Assembly (NCBI GenBank): GCA_013397865.1
Contig: VZTI01003805.1
Location: 1,913,083-1,977,082, forward strand
From: Struthidea cinerea
Taxonomy: Eukaryota; Chordata; Aves; Passeriformes; Corcoracidae
Length of the DNA: 64,000 nucleotides
Reading direction: 5' to 3'
Shown: positions 38,100-51,313 of the stretch, one piece after another
Layout of the letters: every line of letters begins with the position of its first letter
How positions within the stretch are numbered: the first letter of the stretch is position 1
Translations under genes and position numbers: made by a program
Notes under the pieces: model-generated
What the model was told of the DNA's origin: nothing
The model's database searches: none
What the model saw: only the letters and a program-made list of their open reading frames with translations

Positions 38100-38924
38100 A
38101 GTTGATGGTAGATGGGCTGGGGAGGCTGTGGGACACCGAAGGGCTGTCTCCTCCCTCCTGGGCTTGCATAAGGCAGGCTTTTCCCCCCCAGTTTCTCTGG
38201 AAGGGATGGTGACACACAGATGAGGTTCACAGTCACCCTCCCTGGACCTCAGCTCTGTGGATGAAGGGAAATCTGTGGGACCAGGTGCTCCAGTAGCTTT
38301 TCAGGTTTCCTTGAGCCCTCCTCTCTCCCCCATGGGGCAGCCCCCAGAGGAGCCCAGAGGCAGTGGGTACACTCGGGGGACCCCATGGCAGATGGACACA
38401 GCGTATGTGGGTGGAGCAGGGCTGTACAGGGTGGCTGCTCTCCAGGAGAGGTAGTGAGGCACTGTCCCCTGCGTCTTTAAACTGGTTTTTCCCTCTGATT
38501 CCCTTGGTACTCTTGGGCGGTGTTGGGTGGGATCATCCTTCACCTGCTTTTGGCCTTTAGCAGCACAAGGGGTGGCGTGAGAACAGTGTTTCGAACATGC
38601 AGCCATTTTAAAGGACAGGACTGTCACCCAGCAAGTTGTAGCATCTTTTTTTATGTGTTGAAAGAAAAGGGCAACAGAAAACAATGCCGGCAGGGTAGCC
38701 CTGTGCCTGGCTGGGCTGCAGCAGAAGTAGCAAAGGGCTTGTGCTGGCCTCGTGCTCCCCAGGAAGGATGTTTGAGGCTGGCCACCATGCGTGGGGAAGC
38801 TGCTGGCCCCAGGAGCTGCAGGGGCCGGGCAGTGGCCAGGCACCCCGGCTGAGTTCAAACCTGGAAGCATTGGAGGCGTGTGGAGAGGAAGAGAAAGAAA
38901 AACACTGACCACCCCAGCATGCTG
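38100..38924 (-). other. G+C-rich island with a 203-codon open frame
   Basis: This is the only clearly G+C-rich block of its size in the window, with roughly a dozen CpG. A minus-strand frame of 203 codons (38301-38912) is Pro-, Ala- and Ser-rich and has no domain I recognise. Plus-strand frames of 65 and 110 codons (38363-38560, 38520-38852) overlap it. That pattern suggests composition, not coding. A donor-like CTG|GTAAGG follows at 38925 on the plus strand. Possible readings are a lncRNA exon, an old promoter, or a decayed G+C-rich retrocopy. I do not call it a gene. Confidence 0.3.
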
Positions 38925-41053
38925 GTAAGGAAAGAAAACACTGGAGGGCTGTTGAAATATTCGCAGAGGATTAGCACAATGTTACTGTGTTTAGCACAGG
39001 TGTTTCTGTAGCTGTGATACATTAGGAAAATTTACAATGTTCAGTGACTCACACTTTCTCCATGTACTGTGGTAGTTTATTTTCCTGGGCTGGAGTACAA
39101 AGTGAGGAGGAACACCTGCTGGTATTTTGGCTTTCCTATAATGTCTAAGCTTTTGTTTAATCTAGGTGTGCTTTTTTTTTTTTCTTTTTTCTTTTTCTCT
39201 GGCTACACTGAAACATTTTAGCACATAACGTTTACAAGGAAACTGATTTCACCAGAGACATGTAGAAATATTCTGTTCTTTACCTCTGTGGTATTGCATA
39301 TCATAAACTACTATAAGTAGGAAAGCATGGACATTGCTCTCAGTACTTTTTTGGCTTTACTTTTAGGCATCTAGTTAAACAGCCGAAAAACAGATCTGTA
39401 CACTGTGTATTGCAGTTCCTTTTAAAATTTTATCAAAAAAGTCTGTTTCAATGTCCTATAAAGTTGCATATGGTCCAGACTAGTTCCACTGCAAAAGTAG
39501 AGCTAAGAAAGATCCTCCGTACTGTTATAAATTCAATATTGATATGAAATGCTTATTTAACTTGTTTCTCATGGTAAAATTCTCAGTAAAACATTAAGAA
39601 AGAAAACTGAAACTCCATAGAATAAGTGCAGAAGTTTAAGACAGATCATCTTTTTGTTTAAGAAATATTCTTAAAAGGAATAAATCTGGATTAATATCCT
39701 TTAATAAAATTAATTATTAATTTCTACAAAGAAAACGATGAGGTTTTTTCGGAAAGTATACAAAATGGTGCACAAGCAATTGAAAGTAGCCTCTGTTGGA
39801 TGGGCTTTGCTGATGTGTGAAGGAATGAAAAACTGGTAAAAAAATGAAAAAGTAAGGAAACACAGCTTGGTGCTCTGTCCCAGTGGAATATTCAAGACTG
39901 ACACTGAAGGGAAAAATCAACCAACATTACTAGAACTTATCAGCTAAACAGTTTGATCTCAAAATTTTTGAATGTTCTTCTCAGATTAAAACTGCAATTT
40001 AGGGGATCTATACAGGTTGTAACTTAATGACTCTATATTTGCCCTGTTTTCTCTCCTTTAATTTCTTTGTTACATCTCTTCCTTATTAAATTAATATTTA
40101 TGTTTTCACAGGAGCATAAGAAGAACACCGAATTTATGATGTGGGTGAATTGCGTAGCACCCTTATCTTTAGAATTCCCTATATTGTGTGCTTGATTTTT
40201 TTTGCTTTTTCCGTTGGATATGCTGTATTAAGTACACTTTGCTTGTTTATTTTGAGTTGCCATACCTGGATTGTATCTCCTTATTTTGCACTTTCTCACT
40301 TGTTTTCACTTTCATTCTCTTGAATCAATTAATTCTCTTGAAGCAGTTACGGACATTTTTATTAGAGTACATGGAAGCTGGCCCAGATTTAAAAATGCAA
40401 TTGCTCTTGATTTGTGATATCTGACAGCACTTTGTCCATAGGGCCAGACACCTAGAGGGATTGTTTATAGTTTTCTCTAAGTGTATATATAAGAATAGCT
40501 TATAGGGGACAGGCAGGCACTTACGTTCAGATGCATTCCACATATGTTCAGTAATCTTACTTATATGAATAATGCCTTTTATGGAACAAATGCAAGTGGA
40601 GAGAATTTAAGAGAAAAAAGTTTTCCTTGGGCTTATTTGGGGGTTCTACAAAGCAAAAGGAAACATAACAGATGCAAGCTACATTAAAGGGGATCAGAGA
40701 CATACATTAAATTCCTTATGTCTTTTTAATTATGCAATTGTGAATTATATTCCTGTTGCATTTGTAATTAGAGGGCAGAACAGATGGTAAAGGCTTGTTC
40801 TAAAGTAATGTGTCTATTAAAATTATCCGCATAGCTAAACTGACTGTTGACTATAACTGGGTTTCTTAGCCATTAAAATACCCTGTGCAGATATGTGCTT
40901 GATTATTATAGCTCATTACATATGAGCACACACAGTAGATATGCATATATACAGAAACAAATCCAATCTATATTAGTTATATGCTGTATATACCTTTAAG
41001 TGTCGCTTATTGCAGTTGTGAAGGAAAATGAAGCCTGATTCTACAAAAAGCCT

Positions 41054-41063
41054 CCCACGTGGG
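41054..41063. promoter_or_regulatory. Palindromic E-box CCCACGTGGG
   Basis: A perfect 10-bp palindrome around the CACGTG E-box, the core bound by USF and MYC/MAX-type bHLH-ZIP dimers. It carries an undecayed CpG in a CpG-poor neighbourhood. Function is inferred only. Confidence 0.4.
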
Positions 41064-42715
41064 TAGACAAGATGTGCTGTTGTATGGTCATCATGTATTG
41101 TTTGTTTTCTTTTTCTCCAGTTTTATCTGAAGCTCAAGTGTGAAGATAAATTTATCAGATGAGGTGTTCCAATACAGGACATGACACAGACAGCTATGAT
41201 ATGGTTGTTATTACTCTGCAGAAGCTTGCTTTATTTTTAGTCAGTATATTTGACCTATTATCTCTTGTTTATAGATTTATCTTATCTCAAGATCTGGAGA
41301 TACTCGTGTTGGCAACCATTTCTTTTCATGCCATCTGTAATGTTTTCCAGTACAAGCCATGCACTGAACTGATATTATCTAATAATTTGTGATGTCATAA
41401 AATTCTCTCCTGGCACCAGACCCCCCACATTTTAGGGAGTTAGGAAGGCATGAAATGAGTGAGGTGATCCTAGTTTTTACAGTTCTTATGAATCAGGTAT
41501 TTATTCTCTAAAACAAAATTATTCTGACATCTGTGTATTGGCTTAAAATGGGTTCTGTGCAACATCCCCAAATATATTCAAGGCATGATGGCATTTCTCT
41601 GACCTCTTTATATCTAAGATATCTGAATCCCTGATTGCTTTCTTGACCTGAAAGCCCCTCTATAATAATGGGTGTAAAGGAAACTCCTTAGGGTATTTAA
41701 TTTCAAATATTCAATTTCAGTGAATTACTCTCTCAGGGTGTGATGCTTTAGCTCAGAGCTGAATCTGTGTGCTTGCATGTGGTTGCACATCCTTAAGATC
41801 ATCCTGGCCCCATACCAAAGTACAGTGCCTGGTATTTCCATCATGCCACTTGTTCCAGCCAGAGGTGAAAGACAGTGACAATAAATGTCGAGTCCATTCA
41901 CTCAGGAGGAGAAATCAGCTCAGAGCATTTTTTAAAACCAGGATTTGACAGGCAAATGACTAAACATATTTCTTTAGTGATCCAACATTTCTTTCTAACG
42001 AGGCAAGTTGTCATTGACTCTGCTTGTTGTCTATAAATTCTGACTGACTCAATCTTCATAATGTCAGACTGGTCAAAGGCATCAGTAAATTACATGAATA
42101 AAACATAATACTTGGTAATTGTCCTTAGCTGCTAAGATACTGTAATTCCATTTGCTCAACAGCATTTGTCCAAATGGTGTTGGCCATGACTTTTACTTTC
42201 CTAAAATGGATGCCATAACCTCTGTAAACACCTTATCTGCTTAGGTTTTATGCACTATGAAGTTGCAAAGATGTCAGTGCTTTTGCTCTTCTGATTCTTT
42301 CCCCCATCCTGCTGTGGGGAAGGGGATGGGACTGAGTGACCATGTGGCACTTACTTGTCGAGTAGGGCTAAACTACGATGGCAAATTGAGCACTTTATCT
42401 CTGGAGACTTCAAAAAATTAATTTCTTGCATCTGGCAAATAAAACAATAAGCACAGTTTGCTGTAAGGAGAGTTGACTCTTGGCTTAGTCTCAGGTACCG
42501 TAGAATCACATTTTCCTTGCATGTGAATTGGATCCCCTACTCTGCCCTACTCACAGAAAAGCCAGAACTGAAAAACCAAGAATGCTCCTGGCAATGCCTT
42601 CTGGCTTTGGGGACATGTCTGGATTCATGCATGCGTTGTGCATAATGCAGTACGTCCTTGAGGAAATCAAAGTTAATTTCTGTGGTTTGGATTCTTGTTT
42701 ATTATTATATATATT

Positions 42716-42745
42716 AAAAAAAAAAAGGAAAAAAAAAAGAAGAAA
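42716..42745 (+). repeat. Purine-rich A tract
   Basis: A11, then GG, then A-rich sequence with GAAGAAA, following a short ATATAT stretch. Simple low-complexity DNA. Confidence 0.85.
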
Positions 42746-44580
42746 CAGAGAAATATTATTGTCTGCCAGGAACTAAGTCGATTGATAGCATTTCTTTCTT
42801 GTCCTCAGACCAAGCCTCTCACATGCAAATATTTTAAATTACATCTGCCAAATAAAATTGTTGTGAAGCAGACCTTTTATTTTTCTAGGTTCTTTTGCGA
42901 ACACATCATCCAAACATGCCCTCTGACAAACTGCCAGGAGAACAATTTTTGACACCAAATGGTGTAGGAAAAGAAATGATCCTATAAGATCCGCTTATAG
43001 CTGCTTCCCGCTGTGCTCTTTATTCTGCACCTGGAATGTTCTTGCTGCCTATGTACTTAAGTGCTTTACTGTAATGTACATATCCTCTGGTTTCAGAAAT
43101 ATGCCTCGATGCATCCTTTTCCACTCAGGCAGAAAAAAATGTCAGTCCAACCCTAAAGAAAAGAAATCAAAGCTAAATAGATGACAAGCCACCTTTCTAG
43201 TTGAAGGACCTTCGAGCAATGAAAATGTAAAGCAAAAGAGAGTTCTGAGTTGATCATATTCAACTCATTTTGCTGGACCAGCAAATACATCAAGCATCTG
43301 ACCAAATTCCAGCAGTTCATTCAATATTTGGAAAGAAACATATAATCAGTGCACAACCTGCAGTGAGAAGGAAACATGAAACTAATACTGCAAAACCAGC
43401 TTTGTTGGCGACCTGTTCAGGCAGATGGAAATCGCCATCCCTTCCTCCTTAGGTGGGTATTTGATACCCCTGCACATTTACCTGTGCTGATTCAGAGTTG
43501 CCATTTCAGTCTCTGGTCAGATTTTTACGAGGTGAAAATCAATTTAATTCTATTTGTTTGTGTGAGCTATATTAAGGATCTGACTCATTAAAGGTTAACT
43601 TTGCCTGAGTAATGCTTCCTTATTTTGACCCAAAATATAGCATATTTTGTCTGGTGAACCACAGACCACAACAATTAGAAATACTCAGATAAAAATCTAG
43701 AAGAAGCCATGAAAGCAGTTTCTCATCCTCTGCAAAAACTAGTTTAAAGTAGGATAATCTACAAGTCTCTTTATTCTGGAACAAGCATTTTTTATATTTT
43801 CAAAATATCAGCTATATAATAACTTCCATTAATTTCCAGTCATTTCAAAAATGCCTAAAAATAGTTATTATCTTACTGCTTTAAATAGCTTGACACATCT
43901 GAGTAGGAGAGCAAATGCTTCTGAGTTTGCAGAGCAAAGGGAAAGACCTTTTTTAAAATAAATGGCATGATCAGGCAGTAACATTTAGCCTTAGTGCTAC
44001 TCTTTCACCTTGGGTTTTTAAATTTGATTTATCCATCAAAGTATTACACTGGAAAATAATGTGGCTCTGTTGTTTAATTATTGAAGATTATTAAGTATTA
44101 TATTAATCTTTTGATCAATAATAATTTTGGACATTGTTTAAAGCCTGGATAAGTTGCTGTGGTTTGACCATTCCAGAGCTTTAGGGAAAGAAATTGTATT
44201 AGAACAGAGAGTAAATAAGCAATTAGTACACAGAATAGCTGGAACCAAGCTGGCACTCAGTGAACTGGAATGGATTCAATGATTGCATGTGTCACCCTGA
44301 TTTACAGATGTGTTAAATATGGTTCTTTTCCGGTTTCTGTTCTTGGCTAATAAGCTAAGATTTTCATCAGAAATTCAGAACCTATTAGTTCATTCTTCAA
44401 TGTCTCTAGTCCTATGCTGCAAGATAAATTATCCCCAAGTTATATTTTGTATTTGAAAAATTAAGTTTTTATTCTGTTTAGGTATCTATTTGTCTAAAAA
44501 CACGTCCAAGCTGGTAGCTTCGTCTTCACACAATGGTGCACTCATTTGTAAAGCAGAGTCCTCCCTCTTTTAGTCTTGCA

Positions 44581-44617
44581 TTTTCCTCTCTCTTTTCCCT
44601 CTTTCTCTCTCTCTTTT
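44581..44617 (+). repeat. Polypyrimidine (CT) tract
   Basis: Thirty-seven consecutive pyrimidines with CTCTCTCTCT, ending TTTTAAG. It resembles a long splice-acceptor tract, but no AG|exon with a good donor follows. Confidence 0.8.
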
Positions 44618-45281
44618 AAGAATTGACTATTGCCTCCAAAGGCACCACCTGAGCCATGTAGTTCTGTTTAAAATGGCAAACAAGCAAAACCTACATTCAC
44701 TCTTTTTGTTGGGAAAGAAGGTGGAACAAAATTGGCTCTACAATGGAGGAGGGATTCAGAGTAAACCAGCAACTTTTTCCATTTGTTAACATATTAAAGC
44801 CCAAGCAATGAGGAGAATGACTGATATGCTCAGACAGTAGTGGGTAAAGTTTGGCAGAATTTCTAAGGGGTTCTGTTATTGATAGGTCCAAAATATACCA
44901 TCAATCCATCTATCATGATCAACTGTGTTAAGAAGAAAAAAGGAACTTATTAAAGAAATATCCCATGTACTAGAGTACATTTAGTGCATAGGTGACACAT
45001 GCTGCACATTTTTCTGTGAAGTCAAATAATTAGTTATCAGTGACTGAGTCAAACAACATGTCTCAGAAATAACTGGTTGCAAGTTCTCAAGGGCAATATA
45101 TAGATGAGATTTTCCTGATAACACAGCTGTAGGAATGTTCCATGTATTTCACCTAATGTAATCAACTGGATTTCTGAGAAACCACACTACTTCCTCAATG
45201 GAAAGTAAAAAGGCAAGAATGGTCCAGTGGCCAACATCCCTGGTAATCCTGGCAACTGGTTTCACCTTTTTCTACAATAAT

Positions 45282-45620
45282 TTACCCAGATGTGCTGTGA
45301 CCTGAAGCAGTACATTTAAGGCTGTGGAGAGACACTATGAAGTGTATGGCTTTGTGATTGAACAGTGTGCATCCCAGAAATGTGTGGAGACCCTCAAGTG
45401 CTGCTGCCAAAGGCACCTCTGAAATGCTCCGGGGGGTCTGCAGATGTTTCCAACAATAGTGGCTAATGGGGCTGCAGTCGGTGGTCCCTGAGGAATGGAG
45501 GGAATTTTGTCTTTCAGCTCCAGGAGCTGGAATCTGTGCAATATCAGGAATGCAGGTGGAAGAGAGGTTCCTAGGAAAAGGGCAGTCTACTAGGCACATG
45601 AAAAACAATGTTTTCTGCAA
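45282..45620 (-). other. Moderately G+C-rich block, 112-codon frame
   Basis: A minus frame of 112 codons coincides with a second minus frame of 68 codons at 45335-45541. Composition is richer in G and C than the flanks. No domain is visible. It may be a transposon remnant or simply an isochore fluctuation. Confidence 0.25.
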
Positions 45621-48600
45621 GCATGATTAGAGTCTCAAGAGAGCATTACTGGGGAGAAAACTCCTTGATATTTTCCATATGCGCAGGGAGAAGCATAAAT
45701 CCAATTTTTTGTTTCTTTTTTGTGAGATTAAAATATTAATCTCTGCTGATTTAATTTCTTGAAAGAAATTTTCCAAAGGGTGTGATTCTCTTTCTGCTTG
45801 CAAAACTTTTTGTTTTGCATATGACATTACCATTGCAGTTAATTTTTCCTATGCTGAGTACTAATGAGAATGGAGACAAGGGGATAAATGAAGCATGGAT
45901 CATCCTGCTGTTCATCATAAAGCTCAAGGTTCTGGCAGAGTTTGTCAGAAGTTTTCACATTTAAGAACAGTGAAACTAAAGTTTCTAATGCAGAATTTGC
46001 CTAAGCAGCTTGAGTCTTCTGCCATATAATTTCTGAAGTTTTGGTGTTGTTGTTAATTACTATGAGTTCCTGAAGAAATTCACAAATTTCTGTTTCCTGC
46101 CTAAAATTCTTTGGTTCCTAAGCCACTGTGTAACTGCACAGCTGGTTAAAACTGTTCCCAAGAGGACTGTTTAGTGCTGAAGAGACAGATTCAACAAAAC
46201 TGGAGCTCTCTGAGAAGAACATGTTGCTGGTCTCTTATCAGCCCTACAAGAGCAATCAAGCTGCTTTTGGCCCCTTGATTGTAATTAATATCCCAGGAGG
46301 CTGAGATCTGACTGGTGATCTCAACTGACTGTGGCTTTACCCATCTTATGTTCAAAGGTATCGTATCAGGTTGCTTGGAGCTGCTAAGTGTATGAATTTC
46401 ACACAGGCATTCTCCAGTCCTTGTTCCCAAATTCTACCAACTATACTTACCATGATCTTGTGCTTCTTGAATATGCAGTCCCCCTTTACTTTGAGAGAGC
46501 AGACTGAAAAGAGCTAGGAAATCCCGTAGCCACACCTCCATCAAGCTCTTTTGTTGCTTTTGCCTATGTTCATAGCAAGTTTTAAGATTCTTGTTGACTT
46601 CCACAGAAAGACTTACAAAGAAGAGCTCAGGAGATGGTGTGTACCTTGTCCTGTTCAAGCTATTTGCTGGGACCTGAAAGTTCAGCTCCCAAAGTGGCCC
46701 TTAGCAGTGAGGCAGACCTTCAGTACTGGTGACAACAGTCACAACTGGAAGCTAGAGATCCTCTAAAAGAGGTAGAGAACCTTTATTAGGTATTCAGAAG
46801 CCTTAAAGACCCAAGCAAATAATGGGAGTGATGTAGAATAAATCGACCATTCAGGTACTGTCTGCAGTCAGTATTAAGTATGCCACATAATGAGGGACTG
46901 TTGAAGTGGCAGAGCAGATGTTTTGTTTTACAGAGGTCATGTACAATTTATCTGTGAATTGTGATAGTTCTCCATAGCTGAATAGAATGCCATTGAACCT
47001 AAAGGAGCCAATTGAGTAATTGTGTTAGCACTGGAACAGAAAAAAATTGGACTCTTGGAGTGGCAGGATTATATTTCTGCTATTTAAGGTGTCTCTAGGT
47101 AGTGTTAATTGTTTTGGATTAATTTCTAAATTCCATGTGGTATTTGTACAGGTATTCCATCAATTAGCACTATGAATGCAATTATATCAGACTATGAATT
47201 TTGTCTGTTCAGGTGAAACAAGAATATGGGGATTAGAAGAGTCTTTGACTAAAGTGTTCAACATCCCCTCTATTATTTCTACAGGTAATGTCAATAAAAA
47301 TCTCTCAACTCTTAAGTCCTGAAAATGAGCATATGTTAAAATACTCTGCTCTCTTTGGAGTCTTTGTAAACAATCATGATTTGTTTTCTGTCTCCAGTAT
47401 CTCCCATGCAAGTTTGTATTTATGTTCTCCTTTCTATTTTGAGACAATCGAATTAAAACTTGCTTTGTTTCATAATTATAAACATCCATTTTGACTAACT
47501 GACAAACCTTGCTGGAATTTTGTTCCCAGAGCTATCATTCTCCAAGACATAAAACAACAAAATTTATTAGGATTCCACCTAGTTTCCTTAAATTTTCTTT
47601 GGAATTGTACAGCATCTATTAATTTACATTCACTTGTCTCCCTTCATTCCTATGTGATTTAAGGTTTATTGATTGGTTTTCTACTTCTTCCCTACTATAA
47701 TAGAGTTATGTAGAGATAGGAAACACACAGGAAAGCTAGAGAAGTGTCTTTTACTTCTTAGTAGTTGCTACAGAAACATTCTCTCTTGTAAAATTACCTT
47801 CATAGTAGATGGCAGAGAGTTTTTAAGGCTTCTGCTAAACCTTCCCTAAACACAGGAGTTATATGATTAGGGACAGAGTGTCATTAGGCCCTGGAAGACT
47901 CAAGTCTTCAGCTCAAGTGAAGTGAATAGAAACAGGATTGTGTTTACAGAGAACAGGTACATACAAAGTTGTCTGTTGTCTGGGTCATGCCTTCTCATTT
48001 GGTTCCCTTTACCGGGCAAGTGTGAGCAGGGAAGTCAAAGGTATTGTGTAAAAAGTGAGAAAAACTTTAATGGAGAGGAAATTGCAAGACTGTTCCTTGC
48101 AACAGCAGCTGGAGGTGAGCACCACAAAACCACTGTCCTTTCTGACGTGCTGAACTGTCATCTCCAGCTGGTAAAAGCTAATGTGGAGAGGTGTCTCATT
48201 CCTCACATCAAGACTCCCGAATCTCCTCCATCCAGAGTTTTTCATGTTGGTGAAGAAAAACTTCACTTGAAATACTGGTCTTATTCCTGTTGAAGGGTTG
48301 AAATCCCATTTTATTCAGGGGCTGTGACTGCAGGTTTGCCTCTCATTCATGTCCTCACAAGGTAAGAGAGACTCCAGGTTTTCCAGTCACTCTTTGAGAA
48401 GCTCAGAAGGAGTGGAGTACATTTTAGTCAGGAAGAGTACAAAAGAAACAGCATGAGCTGATGAGTTTGAAGGGAAATATGCTTGGCTGACATTCTGAAG
48501 TGTTATTTGAATATTCTTTCTTTTGCATGCAAGGTACACATCTGAAATATGTGAGTCTGGCATCCAAAACACTAAAAAGAGTGGGATTAGACGAATGTAA

Positions 48601-50145
48601 GAAAACCTCAGATTTTAGTTTAAATTCAGGGCATATAAAAATGAAGTGTAGAAAGTCAGGTGGAATGTTAAGGGATTTACAAGCCAACTTTATAGCACCT
48701 GATATAATATTTATTTATATTCACTCTCTTTTTAGCTCTCGTGTGTAGCAGTGAGATCTGAAACAGTTCCATGCCAAAGCAATTCTAACTTAAGGCCTAC
48801 AGAACATTTCTGAATGGGCTTGCTTGAATGAAAGGCTCAAAAGCCTAAGGAATAGAGAAATAATTTAAAGTACAGATGAACTTAGTTGTGACAGACATCA
48901 TAAACAGTCCTGGGAATTTAGAATGGCATGGACCATATTGTGTCCTTGTGTGAATGAATTAAGAAATGATCCTATTCTGAATGAAATTCTGGGAGTAGCA
49001 TTTGAAAAGCTACACATTTTTGGTATAAGCTAACTTGATGTAATTTTCTTTAATTGATTCATTTTACTTTCCTTCCTTTATCAAGTTTTAAAGTTCTGTG
49101 GGGCAGGTTTCTACCTTTTTTTTTTTTCTTCTGCACAAAGGATATAGAAAAAAATCTATACGGTAACCTTACTAAAAGAATAGCTGTAGAGCTGTTTCCT
49201 TAAAAAAGAATGCATTATTTCAGCTGTGGAATTTGAAGAGCTTTGGCAAAGGCTGTATTCCAGAGAGGCCTAAGCCAGTTAGGTAGAAATCTGTGCTTAT
49301 AGTTAATCATGTTCAACAATTTTACCATCCAAATGAAAAAATTGCATTTAACTGAGATAGGCCATATAGAAATTCTGCTTCCTTTAGCCTGAGCACTCCC
49401 TCTTCCCTCAAAATAAGGGCTACCTCCTATACTGTTTTCTTGCTGTCTTGCTTCACTTGCTTGCAAATGTTTAATATTGATCAGCTCTGTCCTTCACTCT
49501 GGGACGTCTGCCAAACACCTCACACCAGCTGTTATAGGATTAGATATATTTTGTCTAACTGGAGGAATATTTTTCAGTCTCTGTTGTTCCCTGGCATCCA
49601 GCTTACAAGGGTTGCTTTTATATACCCTGCCCAGGGCCAAATCACCATTGCTAATAACAAAACCTACAAGAAGGCCACCAGGAGGGCATGAATTTTTGTG
49701 TGCTTTAGGGGGATGAATATTTTAAACATCTTCTGCCTAAGAAGCCAAGAGTTGGAGTGTGGGCTGCCAGCCTTACAGTGCCACACAATAGCAGGCATCC
49801 TATTAACACCCATCCTTAAGTTTCTTCTCTGCCTCACTGCATGCCTTTCTTGTGCTGTGCTGATATGTGCAACACTTGCTTGGCCTCTCAATTACATTCC
49901 TGTGCCCTTCCTGGAAGGGTGGGGCCATACAGGTATCAGATACCTTATTACCATTTGTTCTGTTGCCCTGGTGCTCCTCAGCCGTGCCTCAAGCAATACC
50001 AATGCCATCTGGGACTCCTGCTCACATCCAGGCCTTTCCATGCTTGCTTCAAGCCCTTCTAGTGAGCCTCTGACCTGGAGCAATCTCATCCGGACTGGTC
50101 TGCTCATCCTGGATGAAGAAACCTGGCAAGGATATTAATCTACCT
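45621..50145. other. Mostly AT-rich non-coding DNA
   Basis: No gene is supported. Plus-strand frames of 123 codons (47922-48293) and 146 codons (49698-50138) have no recognised domain. The second is Leu/Ile-rich and shares its interval with four other frames on both strands. A T12 tract lies at 49116-49127. Confidence 0.45.
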
Positions 50146-50162
50146 CTTATCAGCCTGATAAG
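50146..50162. promoter_or_regulatory. Palindromic double GATA site
   Basis: CTTATCAG-C-CTGATAAG is a perfect inverted repeat with 8-bp arms and a single central base. Each arm is a full consensus GATA-factor site (WGATAR, here CTGATAAG). Palindromic or closely paired GATA sites are known to bind both zinc fingers of GATA factors and occur in haematopoietic control elements. The factor cannot be named from sequence alone. Confidence 0.55.
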
Positions 50163-50861
50163 GATTTTATATATTCCCCCATTTTCACAGAGGAGGAAGG
50201 ATATAATCAGACCATTCAAGTTATGGCTGGAGCAGCCAGTCTTTGGGACAATAGGTAGAAATACACCACACTAAACTACTACTCTCTGCTATAATATCAT
50301 TGGCTCTCAGCCAGTGTCTAGAAGAAAATATTACAGCCTTGCCTAAGCACTTAGCTGCTGCTCTGTCCCATAAAAGTTGAGGTATTTCAAGCAAGGACAG
50401 TTCTTATTGTAATTAAAGGCCCTGATGTGGCAATTGCCTGCTATGCACAGTATCCTGCTTCTTAAATGTAATATTTCTGTGTCCTGGCACAGAGCTGTCA
50501 GATTGCTATTTATTTATAGCCACAAGATCCCGTGTGTGGCTTAAAGGCATCTTTCTATCTCGTAAGAGTACTGGGCTCTTACACAATGGGGATTGAAATG
50601 CAAATGTTACAGTACTTTTAAATACTGAACTGAGAAAATAGCTTCAAACCTTTGGGTCTTAAGGAATTGAGGTGGGATTAGTCCCCACAACTGAAATTGT
50701 GTTGTAGATCTACTGCCCCTTGCAGCCAGATGGACCTTAGAGCAAAATTGTACCTGACATCCTTCTAGTCCAATCCTTGGGCTGGGAACTGTTCAGGCAT
50801 CAGAAAATTGCCAGCAGGAATGACCAGAGGAAAGGCATCTTACACTTTAGGCGTTGCATAC
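50163..50861. other. AT-rich non-coding DNA
   Basis: No frames of note and no repeats. I see nothing recognisable in it. Confidence 0.5.
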
Positions 50862-51313
50862 CTTTATTGAAGGAGCCAGCGGTGGTGCACGAGCCTGATT
50901 TTTACCCTAGAATTTTCCAGTTTTTCTAATAGCCATTCTTTCTTCTGCTCGCATCCTTTATGGCCCCTGCAGTGCACCAGCATCATGGAACTCATCGTGG
51001 GCTGGGAACAGGGCGTGGTCATACACAGCACAAGCTGAAGCAGGGCTGTGACAGCGTTGTTGCTTTGCAGTCCCCTTATTGAGGACAGCTGGAGCTCTCT
51101 GGGGCACGGCAGCGGGGACACCCCAGAGCAGAGGTGCAGGCACATCCTGAAAGTACTGAGTGAATGCATGCCTGATTCATATTCCTGTTCCATCCCCTCC
51201 AAATACCCATTTCCTGGGTATTGCATCATTTCTAAGCTCAAATGCATTATCAATAGGATAATACATTCACCTTCTGAGGTCCTCAGAGAGCCAACAAAGA
51301 AATAAGACTTCAA
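50862..51313 (-). other. G+C-richer block with a 149-codon minus frame ending at AATAAA
   Basis: On the minus strand a 149-codon frame ends TGG CTC CTT CAA TAA, so its stop overlaps an AATAAA polyadenylation hexamer (TTTATT at 50862-50867 on the plus strand). The frame has no recognised domain. An 85-codon plus frame overlaps it (51048-51305). The block could be a decayed terminal exon, retrocopy or LTR fragment, but no terminal repeats, poly-A tail or gag/pol motifs are seen. It is probably chance. Confidence 0.2.

Larger units (their letters stand above)
38926..45280. other. AT-rich non-coding DNA
   Basis: No gene is supported and frames are 85 codons or less. Pyrimidine tracts ending in AG near 40111 and 41120 look like acceptors but have no paired donors. 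The stretch at 40720-40870 is high-complexity with ATTA cores, a candidate conserved element. Purine and pyrimidine tracts are listed separately. Confidence 0.5.

Noticed and set aside
49666..49690. CTCF-like GGCCACCAGGAGGGCA
   Set aside because: An extra G shifts the AGRKGGC core out of register, so the match is weak.
49698..50138. 146-codon Leu/Ile-rich frame suggesting a membrane protein
   Set aside because: Hydrophobicity follows from pyrimidine-rich sequence, and four other frames on both strands share the same interval.
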